A DNA stretch of 15,083 nt from contig JAKEEL010000083.1 in assembly GCA_022616595.1 (NCBI GenBank), positions 1 through 15,083 on the forward strand. The letters run 5' to 3'. The notes under the pieces are model-generated. The model worked only from the letters and a program-made list of their open reading frames with translations. It ran no database searches and had not been told where the DNA came from. Each line of letters begins with the position of its first letter. Within the stretch, counting starts at the first letter, position 1. Shown here in pieces: positions 1-6,698 of the stretch. Origin of the DNA: Methylococcaceae bacterium. GTDB taxonomy: Bacteria; Pseudomonadota; Gammaproteobacteria; Methylococcales; UBA1147. The position numbers and the translations under genes were made by a program.

Positions 1-698
1 AGATACAAGTGACGATTGGCTTTTCCCGGTGAAAGCAACAAATTCCCGCGATTCAAGCGTTTGTATTCGCATCGCAGAAAAAACGGTTCGAGCAAATCAA
101 ACGGAAGCCCCGAACAGAGCGGCAGGGAGGCCAGAACATCCCGGTTCGCCGCAACAAACTCGATTGGATCTAACGAACTCGCGCAGGGCGTGTTCTGAAT
201 GGCTGCCGCGCCGCTTTCCAGTTTGCTGCAATCGTTAGAGGCTTGCAAAAATCGGGATGTTTTAAGAATCTTCACCCGCACCACATTGTTGTGATTGATG
301 CGCCGGTATTCCCGTTCATCGGTAAAGCATTTGATCAGATGAATCCCCCTTCCCCCGATCTGTCCGGAGTCCGAATTCAGCGCTCCTCGACAAGCAATCC
401 GCGCGAAGGGGTCGAAGGCCATTCCATCATCGGTAATTTCCAGCATGACCCGATCGTCCCGGTCTTCCAGTGTGATCACGATATCGTGAGTCAGCCGATC
501 CTGGTAGGCATGGTTGATGATATTGGGCAACGCTTCGTTCAGCACCAGATCCAATTTGAAAACCGTGCGTTCCGGCCACTGGAACTGCTTTGCCATCCGT
601 TTCAGCCAGAATATCGCCCGTTTCAGTTCATCCATTTGATTGGCGATGACCATCGTAGTCGAAAACCCGGATGCTTGTAGATCGGTCGGCAGTTCCAT
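1..698 (-). CDS. RsbW-like anti-sigma factor/serine kinase ATPase with C-terminal cyclic-nucleotide-binding domain (partial)
   Basis: This gene reads leftward off the window, so its C-terminus is missing; 232 codons are visible. Residues about 15-150 form a GHKL ATPase of the RsbW/SpoIIAB type (HATPase_c_2): N box with LNEALPNIINHAY, G1 box ITDDGMAFDP, G2 box GGRGIHLI. In this family such proteins bind sigma factors or phosphorylate STAS-domain antagonists in partner-switching. After a linker of about 40 residues, the segment LASLPLCSGLPFDLLEPF followed by KRLNRGNLLLSPG matches the start of a cNMP-binding (Crp-type) domain, in which a Gly-x-x-Leu strand precedes the 'pGe' turn. The ATG at 698 is the first in frame after a stop; no strong Shine-Dalgarno is visible, and an internal ATG 15 codons on is possible. 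No STAS or PP2C partner is in view to the right. The ATPase call is firm; the CNB call rests on about 45 residues. Confidence 0.8.
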   Translation of the reverse strand, partial: MELPTDLQASGFSTTMVIANQMDELKRAIFWLKRMAKQFQWPERTVFKLDLVLNEALPNIINHAYQDRLTHDIVITLEDRDDRVMLEITDDGMAFDPFARIACRGALNSDSGQIGGRGIHLIKCFTDEREYRRINHNNVVRVKILKTSRFLQASNDCSKLESGAAAIQNTPCASSLDPIEFVAANRDVLASLPLCSGLPFDLLEPFFLRCEYKRLNRGNLLLSPGKANRHLY

Positions 699-789
699 TG
701 GTTTATCGGCTCGGGTGCTTGATCAAGGCGTTCATTTCTTCAGGGCCTCGCGTTCAATCGGGACCAAAGTGACGATACAGACACGCGTG

Positions 790-795
790 ATTATA
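790..795 (-). promoter_or_regulatory. Candidate -10 element for the anti-sigma/CNB gene
   Basis: On the minus strand the hexamer is a perfect TATAAT, with TG two bases before it (an imperfect extended -10). No good -35 lies 16-18 bases upstream. A start near 783 would leave a leader of about 85 bases before the ATG at 698. It sits downstream of the tandem terminators, so the anti-sigma gene would need its own promoter, which supports the reading. The 377 bases between 699 and 1075 otherwise hold only the two terminators; a 68-codon minus-strand frame (732-938) there resembles no known family. Confidence 0.35.
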
Positions 796-989
796 AACAC
801 ACCTTGTAAAGAATTTCGATTGTTTGTCGAGCGCGATTTGCCAGGCTTGAGTAGGAAAAATGTGGCCCGGAGCACGCGGGGGTCCATCGATCGCAGGGAT
901 AGGAGCGCCTGCGTCAGCGATGACAAAACGGCTGTCAAGCCCGATAGACGAGCGCCTTGTTTTAATGGTTCGAAGCGCGCGGCGCAAAC

Positions 990-1025
990 AAAAAATGCCC
1001 GACTGGACAGTGATCCAGCCAGGCA
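990..1025 (-). terminator. Distal intrinsic terminator of the 59-codon gene
   Basis: Read on the minus strand: a 12-bp stem (1025-1014 with 1007-996, including two G-T pairs), a 6-base loop TCACTG, then six T. It is the second of two terminators in tandem after the small gene at 1076-1255. Confidence 0.8.
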
Positions 1026-1036
1026 TTCAAGTCGCC

Positions 1037-1060
1037 AAAAAACCAGCCGCTCGGGCCGGT
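1037..1060 (-). terminator. Proximal intrinsic terminator of the 59-codon gene
   Basis: Read on the minus strand: ACCGGCC, loop CGAGC, GGCTGGT (7 bp with one G-T pair), followed by a T run. It begins only 15 bases after the TAA of the small gene, which supports that gene being a real transcription unit. Confidence 0.75.
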
Positions 1061-1075
1061 ACCCCCAGAAATCAG

Positions 1076-1255
1076 TTAGTTGATCGAACGACCCACTACG
1101 AGATCAAGTTCCTGGTCCATCAAAATTCGGATATTTCCGTTTTGAATTCGGTCTTTCTGACGTACACCGCCGGAACCACCGACAGCGTGAAAATCAAGAG
1201 CCGTTTTAATGACACGGGTCTTGGTATTGATTGAAGTCTGTTTTGCTTCATTCAT
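1076..1255 (-). CDS. Orphan 59-aa small protein, unknown function
   Basis: I do not recognise this protein. The ATG at 1255 is preceded by GGAG at an 8-base spacing, and the TAA is followed at once by two intrinsic terminators, so it looks like a self-contained monocistronic unit. The product is polar and mildly basic at its N-terminus (MNEAKQTSINTKTRVIK), has a glycine-rich centre (AVGGSGGVRQKD) and an isoleucine/leucine-rich C-terminal part ending DLVVGRSIN. There is no signal peptide, membrane segment, or Cys pair. The Gly-Gly motifs loosely recall double-glycine leader peptides, but no acidic helix precedes them and no maturation or export gene is nearby, so a RiPP precursor is speculation. 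A 44-codon frame starting 4 bases later overlaps it but has a poorer start. A regulatory RNA whose transcript happens to carry this frame is the main alternative. Confidence 0.55.
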   Translation of the reverse strand: MNEAKQTSINTKTRVIKTALDFHAVGGSGGVRQKDRIQNGNIRILMDQELDLVVGRSIN

Positions 1256-1322
1256 CCGTAAGTCTCCAGTAAAAGACGCATAAAAGCAACTCTTCGGACA
1301 GCATGCGTCATAAGGTATTTAG

Positions 1323-1365
1323 TCACGTAAAATCATATAGTTATGATTTACTGCTCAAAGAAATC
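1323..1365 (-). promoter_or_regulatory. Candidate promoter with operator for the 59-codon gene
   Basis: A perfect inverted repeat, AAATCATA-TAGT-TATGATTT (1330-1349), lies about 75 bases before the small gene's ATG. On the minus strand its right arm contains TATGAT, a good -10, with TTGAGC as a -35 at a short 15-base spacing. The dyad would then overlap the -10, a typical repressor position. A second candidate lies further upstream on the same strand: TTGAAA (1448-1453), 17 bases, TATTTT (1425-1430), which would give a leader of about 160 bases. The choice between them cannot be made by eye. The rest of 1256-1520 is AT-rich and without genes. Confidence 0.35.
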
Positions 1366-1541
1366 CATTCTCGAAACCCTAATCTGTATAAATTAGTTGC
1401 ATAACGCCAACATTCGTGAACTATAAAATAGCATCTCTTTGAAAGTATTTCAATAAAAGTGTTACGAAAAAGAGACATTTTGTTTCAGAGAGATCTCTTG
1501 CTCAGGCTGAAAGTTACACCCTTTATGGAAATGGAATCTGC

Positions 1542-1799
1542 TCAACCCGTGGGAAAATGCAGCTTGCCATAGACCGCCCGAACGTAGTAGTGAATTTGAC
1601 CACAACCGAATGAATAGTTCCAAAAAAGCTACAGCAATCCGGCTTTGTTTTCATCGACCATTCGCAGCGAGGCAAAATTCCAAGAAGCGGATTCGAAGAG
1701 CGAAGGACCGTACTCCACCGTATGGATCCCAGATGTTTTAAGAATAGACCAATCGGCGTACAGGATCGTCGATTTCCGGAATATTTTCCTTGAATTCCG
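1542..1799 (-). pseudogene. Possible decayed coding sequence downstream of fadD
   Basis: No intact gene lies between the end of fadD and the AT-rich block at about 1520. One minus-strand frame reads protein-like on both sides of an in-frame TAG at 1629-1631: before it LYADWSILKTSGIHTVEYG and SLFESASWNFASLRMVDEN, after it LFWNYSFGCGQIHYYVRAVY, then TGA at 1542. It has no start codon at its beginning and I cannot place the family, so it may be chance. A competing 131-codon frame over 1523-1918, which includes an ATG seven bases after AAGGAG, has an unnatural Cys/Ser/Arg-rich composition. Confidence 0.2.
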
Positions 1800-1914
1800 T
1801 CACAAAAAACCGAATCCATGGAATCGACCGGACAGCAGGTAAAAAACTTACAAGCAAAAGTCATGCGCCCGCTCCTTCCGCGAGACCGGCATTCCGTCGC
1901 GACCGAAAATAAAT

Positions 1915-3573
1915 TCAAGGAGCCCGCAACATTCTTCGCAGGACCTTGCCGATATTGGATTTCGGAATTTGCTTAACGAATTTTATTTCTTTCGGAACCT
2001 TATACGGCGCAAGATTCTGACGGCAGTAGTGCTCGATCTCGTTTTTCGACAGGGAGTCTGCCGATTTGACCACAAATGCAACGACAACTTCCCCGTAAAT
2101 CTCATGCGCTTCACCGATCACGCCGGCGTCCGCGATGCCTGGATGAGCATTCAGCACATCCTCGACTTCATTCGGGTAGACATTGAACCCGGATACAATA
2201 ATCAGGTCTTTTTTGCGATCGACAATTCGAACGTAGCCCTTTTCATCCATCGTCGCGATGTCCCCGGTTCTGAACCAGCCGTCCGCGGACAACACGCTCG
2301 CTGTTTCTTCGGGTCTTTGCCAGTACCCCTGCATGACCTGCGGCCCCTTGATGGAAAGCTCGCCGGGTTCCTTATCGCCGACCGCTTGGCCCGTATCGTC
2401 GCAGATCCTGATCAGGGTCGAAGGAACGGGCAGCCCGACGGATCCGGAAAAATTTGTAAGATTGAGAGGGTTGCAGCAGACACCCGGAGATGCTTCGGTC
2501 AAACCGTAGGCCTGACAGATCGGAACGCCGGTTAATTCCTGCCAGGTTTCCGCGATATTTGCTTGAATCGCGGCCCCACCTCCGATCACCATCCGCAGGC
2601 CACGAAAATCCAGTTTTCTGAATGCCGGCATAGCAAGCAGTTTGGCAAACAATGTGTTTACGCCCATGAAAACCGTAAATTCGGTTTTTTTCATGGTCTT
2701 GATCAGCGCCTGGATGTTGCGGGGATCTGTGATCAGAACATGCAGTGCGCCAAGTTGCAGATTGCTCAAAAAATTAATCGTTAGCCCGAATATATGATAC
2801 AGCGGCAACGCGACAATCACCCGCTCGCACTTTTCCCGGAGGTGACCCCGAACCCACAAATTGGTCTGTTCGATATTGGCCAGAATGTTCCCGTGACTCA
2901 GGATCGCTCCCTTGGCCAGGCCGGTAGTACCGCCGGTATATTGCAGAAAAGCGGGATCTTCGTGGGTCAGCGCCACCGGAACAATATTCCCTCCCGTTTT
3001 TAATGCCCGTGCAAACGGTATTGCTCCTGGAATCGTCCAGGCCGGGATCTTTCTCCCGATATATTTCAGGTAGAAATTGATCAGCGCGGCCCCGGCGCGC
3101 GGCAACAAATCGCCCGCATCGGTGACGATCACGTGCTTTAGACGGGTCCGGTCCAACACGCCTTGCAACAAACGGGCGCACCCGGAAAAAATTACAATCG
3201 CCACGGCGCCGCAGTCATTCAATTGCAAAAGCAATTCGCGCCGCGTATAGGAGGGGTTGATATTGACAACGATCAGACCCGCGTCCAGGGCACCCAGGAG
3301 CGTAACCGGATATTGCAATAGATTCGGTAACATGACTGCCAGGCGATCGCCCTTGGATAGTTTCAAATTGTTCTGGAAAAAACCGGCGATCGCAGCACCC
3401 TTCGTGCGGAACTCGGCATAAGTCAGCGAAACTCCGAAATTGCTGAGCGCGGGAAGATCCGCGTAACGATTGCAACAGTCCTGTATATACTCCGCAATGG
3501 AATCATGGCGGATCTCTCCGATACAATCCGGAACGCCGGCTTCGTAGGCGGCCACCCAAACCTTTTCCGGCAT
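1915..3573 (-). CDS. fadD: Long-chain-fatty-acid--CoA ligase (FadD-type)
   Basis: Acyl-adenylate-forming enzyme that activates fatty acids with ATP and CoA. Counted from this start (552 aa, usual FadD length about 550-560): P-loop YTGGTTGLAKGA at about 212-223, A5 motif YGLTEASPG at 356, GWFRTGDIA at 432, hinge and ligase signature DRKKDLIIVSGFNVYPNEVE at 452-471, and the C-terminal PKSNIGKVLRR with the catalytic lysine near 543. No signal peptide; expected in the cytoplasm or at the inner membrane face. The frame extends upstream to a TTG at 3621 that overlaps the histidine kinase stop (TTGA), and another ATG lies at 3597. I chose 3573 because MPEKVWVAAYEAGVP matches the family N-terminus. 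It is the third gene of an operon with a two-component system, reminiscent in concept of rpfB beside rpf signalling genes. A role in fatty-acid signalling or in lipid salvage under envelope stress is inference. Confidence 0.93.
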   Translation of the reverse strand: MPEKVWVAAYEAGVPDCIGEIRHDSIAEYIQDCCNRYADLPALSNFGVSLTYAEFRTKGAAIAGFFQNNLKLSKGDRLAVMLPNLLQYPVTLLGALDAGLIVVNINPSYTRRELLLQLNDCGAVAIVIFSGCARLLQGVLDRTRLKHVIVTDAGDLLPRAGAALINFYLKYIGRKIPAWTIPGAIPFARALKTGGNIVPVALTHEDPAFLQYTGGTTGLAKGAILSHGNILANIEQTNLWVRGHLREKCERVIVALPLYHIFGLTINFLSNLQLGALHVLITDPRNIQALIKTMKKTEFTVFMGVNTLFAKLLAMPAFRKLDFRGLRMVIGGGAAIQANIAETWQELTGVPICQAYGLTEASPGVCCNPLNLTNFSGSVGLPVPSTLIRICDDTGQAVGDKEPGELSIKGPQVMQGYWQRPEETASVLSADGWFRTGDIATMDEKGYVRIVDRKKDLIIVSGFNVYPNEVEDVLNAHPGIADAGVIGEAHEIYGEVVVAFVVKSADSLSKNEIEHYCRQNLAPYKVPKEIKFVKQIPKSNIGKVLRRMLRAP

Positions 3574-3617
3574 CTCTTTACCCGCGTCGCATTCCATAAA
3601 CCGATATCGCCGGGCGT

Positions 3618-4997
3618 TCAACCGTGTCGTTTCGGAAAATCGATGACCACCCGGAGTCCCGGCCGATTGTCTTCAAGCCTGATCTTGGCGTGATGTAAAC
3701 TGACGACCGCGGCCACCAGACTGAGTCCGAGTCCATTGCCGGGGCTGCTGCGGCTCGACTCCAGACGATAGAAGCGCTGGAATACTTTTTCCCTTTCGCC
3801 GACCGCAATGCCGCTGCCGGAATCGGCGATCATCAGGCTCACCGACAACGGGCCGTTCGACAAATTGACTCGAATCGTTCCTTCAGGCGGCGTGTATTTG
3901 ACCGCGTTATCCAGAATATTCGCGACCACTTGGGACAGCAAACCGCGATCACCCTGGACCAAGGCTTGCGTTCCCGGAACGGCCACCTCGAGTGTTTGCG
4001 ATTTTTCCTCGGCCAGGGGCTCGTAAAGGTCGGCGGCGTCCCGAATCACTTGTGACAGATCGACATCGACCAGATAATCCGGTTGCCGTTCGGACTCGAT
4101 TCGGGCAATCCTGAGCAGCGCATTGAAGGTCGCGAGCAATCCATCGGCTTCCTGAATCGCCTGCTCGACCAATTCGGCATCGTCAGCATTCTTGAAATCA
4201 CTCTTGAGCTCGTCGAGATGGTTGCGCAATCGAGCCAGCGGGGTTCGAAGATCGTGGGCGATGTTATCCGAGATCCTGCGCACTCCTTCCATGAGTTCTT
4301 CGATCCGATCCAGCATCTGATTCAGATTCGTTGACAACTGATCGAAATCATCTCCGGTGCTGCCGGTCGGGATTCTCCGCGCTAAATCGCCATTGATGAT
4401 TTCGTGACTGGTCTGATTGATCATTTCGATGCGGCTTAACAGCCTCCGCGTGATTGCGAGCCCGCCGACCAAAGCCATGACCGCCGCGATGACCAGTGCC
4501 CAGGTCAGGGTCCTGGCGATGGCTTTCCTGCTCATCTCGAGATCATGCAGGTCTCGCCCGACCAGTAAAAAAAAACCTTCCGCGAGTCTGAATCTTCGCG
4601 CGCGAGCCCAACGCGGGGTTTCGCCGCCCGGTTGTTTCTGATCGAGTTTAAAATTCAGCCAACCATCCGGGGTTCCGGGCACATTGGGCCAGCGTTCCAG
4701 ATTACCCACGACCACATTGAGCCTTGGATCGACCAACACCAGGATTACCGAGCCGACCGATTCCGGCGAGACTCGATTGGCGATCAATTGGGTCAGGCCC
4801 GGAATCCCGTCATGACGATAACTCTCTTTGAGGCCGTTGATTTCCGATTCGATGGTTGAATCGGTCTGCTGGGCCATGTAACTGAAGGTATGAAGATAGA
4901 TAAAACCCATCAGCATCAGCACGGACAACGTGAAAACCGACACATAGCTCATGGTCAGCAAAAAGGTCGAACTTCGGAACAGGCTGATTCTACGCAC
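3618..4997 (-). CDS. Membrane sensor histidine kinase (OmpR-partner type)
   Basis: With a GTG start that overlaps the regulator's stop (GTGCGTAG), this is a 459-aa kinase. Order: transmembrane segment about residues 10-40, a periplasmic sensor of about 120 residues without a domain I recognise, transmembrane segment about 163-183, HAMP linker (ITRRLLSRIEMINQTSHEI onward), HisKA with phospho-acceptor H248 in NIAHDLRTPLARL, and HATPase with N box VVANILDNAVKYTP, G1 IADSGSGIA and G2 GNGLGLSL. The frame is open upstream of 4997, but only inside the regulator gene; an ATG at 4952 would remove part of the first membrane helix. It should autophosphorylate and pass phosphate to D51 of the regulator. 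Its architecture resembles the heavy-metal/HprS/QseC-like class; the signal is unknown. The stop overlaps the longest possible fadD frame, indicating one transcript. Confidence 0.93.
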   Translation of the reverse strand: MRRISLFRSSTFLLTMSYVSVFTLSVLMLMGFIYLHTFSYMAQQTDSTIESEINGLKESYRHDGIPGLTQLIANRVSPESVGSVILVLVDPRLNVVVGNLERWPNVPGTPDGWLNFKLDQKQPGGETPRWARARRFRLAEGFFLLVGRDLHDLEMSRKAIARTLTWALVIAAVMALVGGLAITRRLLSRIEMINQTSHEIINGDLARRIPTGSTGDDFDQLSTNLNQMLDRIEELMEGVRRISDNIAHDLRTPLARLRNHLDELKSDFKNADDAELVEQAIQEADGLLATFNALLRIARIESERQPDYLVDVDLSQVIRDAADLYEPLAEEKSQTLEVAVPGTQALVQGDRGLLSQVVANILDNAVKYTPPEGTIRVNLSNGPLSVSLMIADSGSGIAVGEREKVFQRFYRLESSRSSPGNGLGLSLVAAVVSLHHAKIRLEDNRPGLRVVIDFPKRHG

Positions 4998-5661
4998 GAA
5001 GACAGTAACCCGCACCGCGGATGGTCTGCAGCAGTGGCTGGTCGAAATCGCGATCGATTTTACCGCGCAAGCGGCTGATATGGACATCGATCACATTGGT
5101 CTGCGGATCGAAGTGATAATCCCAGACATTTTCGAGCAGCATGGTCCGGGTTACAACCTGCCCGGCATGACGCATCAGATATTCGAGCAAGCGAAATTCG
5201 CGGGGCTGCAATTCGACCGGAATACCGGCCCTTCGAACTTCACGCGAAAGCAAGTCCATCTCCAGATCCGCGACCCTCAGCACCGTTTGAGAACCGTCCC
5301 CTTCGGACCGGCGGGTCAAGGCTTCCAGCCTGGCCATCAGTTCGGAAAATGCGAAGGGTTTGACCAGATAATCGTCGCTGCCGGCCTTGAGCCCTTTAAC
5401 CCGGTCATCGACTTCGCCAAGCGCGCTCAGGACCAAAACCGGCGTGCTCTTCTTTGCCGCGCGCAGGGTACGAATCACGGACAAGCCATCAAGCTCCGGC
5501 AGCATTCGGTCGATCACGATCGCATCATATTCGTTTTCCATCGCCATAAACAGACCGTCCTTGCCATCCCCCGCATGATCGACATTGTGCCCGCTTTCCT
5601 TCAGTCCCTTGCACAGGTAAGCCGCGGTTTTGGCGTCGTCTTCTATGACCAACAGTTGCAT
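4990..5661 (-). CDS. OmpR-family response regulator (HprR/CusR/TctD-like)
   Basis: A 223-aa regulator. The receiver domain has the acidic pair D8/D9, phospho-acceptor D51 (VIDRMLPELDG), the conserved S/T in VLVLSALGE and the lysine in DDYLVKPFAFSELMARL. The C-terminal winged helix includes LQPREFRLLEYLMRHAGQVV and the recognition region TNVIDVHISRLRGKI, ending TIRGAGYCLRA. These C-terminal motifs are those of the copper/peroxide-type subgroup (CusR, CopR, HprR). AGGA seven bases before the ATG supports the start. It is the first gene of the operon with the kinase and fadD. About 100 bases upstream is a CATTAC-N6-GTAATG dyad matching the recognition motif known for HprR, so this is its likely site. 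Copper, peroxide and envelope signals are all possible; no metal transport gene is in view. Confidence 0.95.
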   Translation of the reverse strand: MQLLVIEDDAKTAAYLCKGLKESGHNVDHAGDGKDGLFMAMENEYDAIVIDRMLPELDGLSVIRTLRAAKKSTPVLVLSALGEVDDRVKGLKAGSDDYLVKPFAFSELMARLEALTRRSEGDGSQTVLRVADLEMDLLSREVRRAGIPVELQPREFRLLEYLMRHAGQVVTRTMLLENVWDYHFDPQTNVIDVHISRLRGKIDRDFDQPLLQTIRGAGYCLRA

Positions 5662-5758
5662 GGCCGGATCCTGTTCAATGTTTCGATCCTCTCGCTACGA
5701 GGTGCTACGGTTATTCAGCCTGGACTCGACAAGGGCCCGAAAAAGTTCCCGTTTCGAA

Positions 5759-5776
5759 CATTACCAAAATGTAATG
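5759..5776 (+). promoter_or_regulatory. HprR/CusR-type operator CATTAC-N6-GTAATG
   Basis: Perfect 6-bp arms around CAAAAT. E. coli HprR binds CATTACAAAATTGTAATG, which differs from this site only in the central bases. It lies in the divergent region between the regulator gene and the small plus-strand unit, and its right arm takes the place of a -35 for the plus-strand promoter. No convincing -10 was found for the minus-strand operon at a matching distance. Confidence 0.75.
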
Positions 5777-5799
5777 ATGCGTTAAGGCACGGGTAATAT
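5771..5799 (+). promoter_or_regulatory. Candidate activated promoter of the small plus-strand unit
   Basis: The operator arm GTAATG (5771-5776) stands at -35, followed by exactly 17 bases and TAATAT (5794-5799; 4 of 6, with the key A and T). A non-consensus -35 covered by a response-regulator box is the usual arrangement for activation by OmpR-type proteins. Transcription would start near 5806. A TATGAT at 5809 lacks any -35 partner. Confidence 0.5.
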
Positions 5800-5882
5800 T
5801 CAGACCATTATGATAAGCACCAAGGTCGATTTTATCTATTTCGGACGCTCGATCGAAGGAGCCAACGGATCTGGAGGTATCG

Positions 5883-5981
5883 ATGAAGACCCCGGTACGC
5901 CGCGAAGCGCGATCACAGCACGCCATCCGGAAAAGAATTGATGGAAGTTTTTTTCCGGATGGCATGAATATATGCGATTAA
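5883..5981 (+). CDS. 32-aa basic small protein ORF, divergent from the two-component operon
   Basis: The ATG at 5883 follows GGAGGT at a 4-base spacing (GGAGGTATCGATG), a near-ideal ribosome binding site. The peptide MKTPVRREARSQHAIRKRID, then GSFFPDGMNICD, is strongly basic in its N-terminal two thirds and has one cysteine near its end; no membrane segment. A 13-bp perfect stem-loop lies inside the reading frame, and an intrinsic terminator follows 30 bases after the stop. With the operator and promoter upstream, this is a compact unit of about 235 bases probably controlled by the adjacent regulator. It could act as a peptide, as a regulatory RNA, or as both. I do not recognise a family, and 32 codons is too short to prove coding by reading alone. 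Confidence 0.5.
   Translation: MKTPVRREARSQHAIRKRIDGSFFPDGMNICD
5922..5963 (+). repeat. 13-bp perfect inverted repeat within the small ORF
   Basis: GCCATCCGGAAAA (5922-5934) and TTTTCCGGATGGC (5951-5963) flank a 16-base loop. No T run follows on either strand, so it is not a normal terminator. In the plus-strand transcript it would form a stable hairpin across codons 14-27 of the small ORF. Confidence 0.8.
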
Positions 5982-6011
5982 CCCCCAATGCAAGGGAGTG
6001 CAAAATTCACT

Positions 6012-6041
6012 CCGGTGCGGTTTTCCCGCACCGGTTTTTTT
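6012..6041 (+). terminator. Strong intrinsic terminator of the small plus-strand unit
   Basis: CCGGTGCGG, loop TTTTC, CCGCACCGG (perfect 9-bp GC-rich stem), then seven T. The T run is only on the plus strand, so it ends the unit begun at about 5806 and does not serve the convergent DUF192 gene. Confidence 0.92.
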
Positions 6042-6128
6042 CTGCCCGCCGAAATCTCACGCGAACCTTGCCCGGCTTCCACGAAAGAATTTCCGAGTCC
6101 GGATCAGGCATTGGTAGTACAAAGAACC

Positions 6129-6584
6129 CTATTCAATTTGCCATACCGCTAAGGGGATCGCAACCCGGTCTCCGGGTTTCACGCGGTGTTCCGCGAACCA
6201 CTTCCCAGGCATTTCCAGCGCAAAGCGCGCGGGGGCCAGGGAACGATAGCGCGATTCCGTATCCATCGGTTTCATTTCGAAAATGTTGAGGATCGTACCG
6301 CTCGCTGTCAGAAATGCGATGGAAAGCGGGATCCGCGTATCTTTCATCCAGAAAGTCATGATCCGATCGGTGGCAAAAACAAACAGCATTCCGTGATCCT
6401 CGGCCAGAGCATCCCGGAATGAAAGACCGCACGCTTTCTCTTCGGCGCTGAGCGCCACCTCGACCGTAACCGGATGATCGCTGATTCGGATCTCGGCGAC
6501 CCGGTCGATTTGCCCGCATCCCCACACCTTCCCCGAACCAGCGTTCAGATTCAGTCCGAAAAGAGCGCACAAGACCCAAGCCAT
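6129..6584 (-). CDS. DUF192 family exported protein
   Basis: A DUF192 protein of 151 aa from this start. The family core is clear: GLSFRDALAEDHGMLFVF, then FWMKDTRIPLSIAF and ALEMPGKWFAEHRVKPGD. DUF192 proteins are small, usually exported and of unknown biochemical role. The chosen start gives a short hydrophobic leader (MAWVLCALFGLNLNAGSG) that looks like a signal peptide, with GGGA upstream at about seven bases. The frame is open further up to an ATG at 6698 that directly follows the cyclase stop (TGAATG), giving 189 aa with an odd basic N-terminus. Coupled translation from that start remains possible. The gene follows the cyclase/FHA gene and probably shares its transcript. Confidence 0.85.
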   Translation of the reverse strand: MAWVLCALFGLNLNAGSGKVWGCGQIDRVAEIRISDHPVTVEVALSAEEKACGLSFRDALAEDHGMLFVFATDRIMTFWMKDTRIPLSIAFLTASGTILNIFEMKPMDTESRYRSLAPARFALEMPGKWFAEHRVKPGDRVAIPLAVWQIE

Positions 6585-6698
6585 TCGCCAATCCCGGTTC
6601 CGATATCTGGCCGAACTGTGAAATCGATTCGAAACAATCACGCACTGATCCGAACGAACCTTTCCCGGAATACGGTGAAGTGCTAGGAAAACTTCCAT

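Noticed and set aside
732..938. Minus-strand 68-codon frame upstream of the anti-sigma gene, considered as a STAS antagonist
   Set aside because: It lacks the DSSG phosphorylation motif and any STAS pattern, and has no Shine-Dalgarno; the candidate promoter of the anti-sigma gene lies inside it.
1523..1918. 131-codon minus-strand frame after fadD, with an internal ATG behind AAGGAG
   Set aside because: Cys/Ser/Arg-rich composition without domain pattern; another frame over the same bases is more protein-like.
4951..5796. Plus-strand frame of 281 codons opposite the response regulator
   Set aside because: Antisense to the regulator and the start of the kinase gene, both with full domain signatures; no family resemblance.
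5711..5965. 84-codon minus-strand frame upstream of the response regulator
   Set aside because: Covers the operator and runs antisense to the SD-led small unit; no protein family resemblance.
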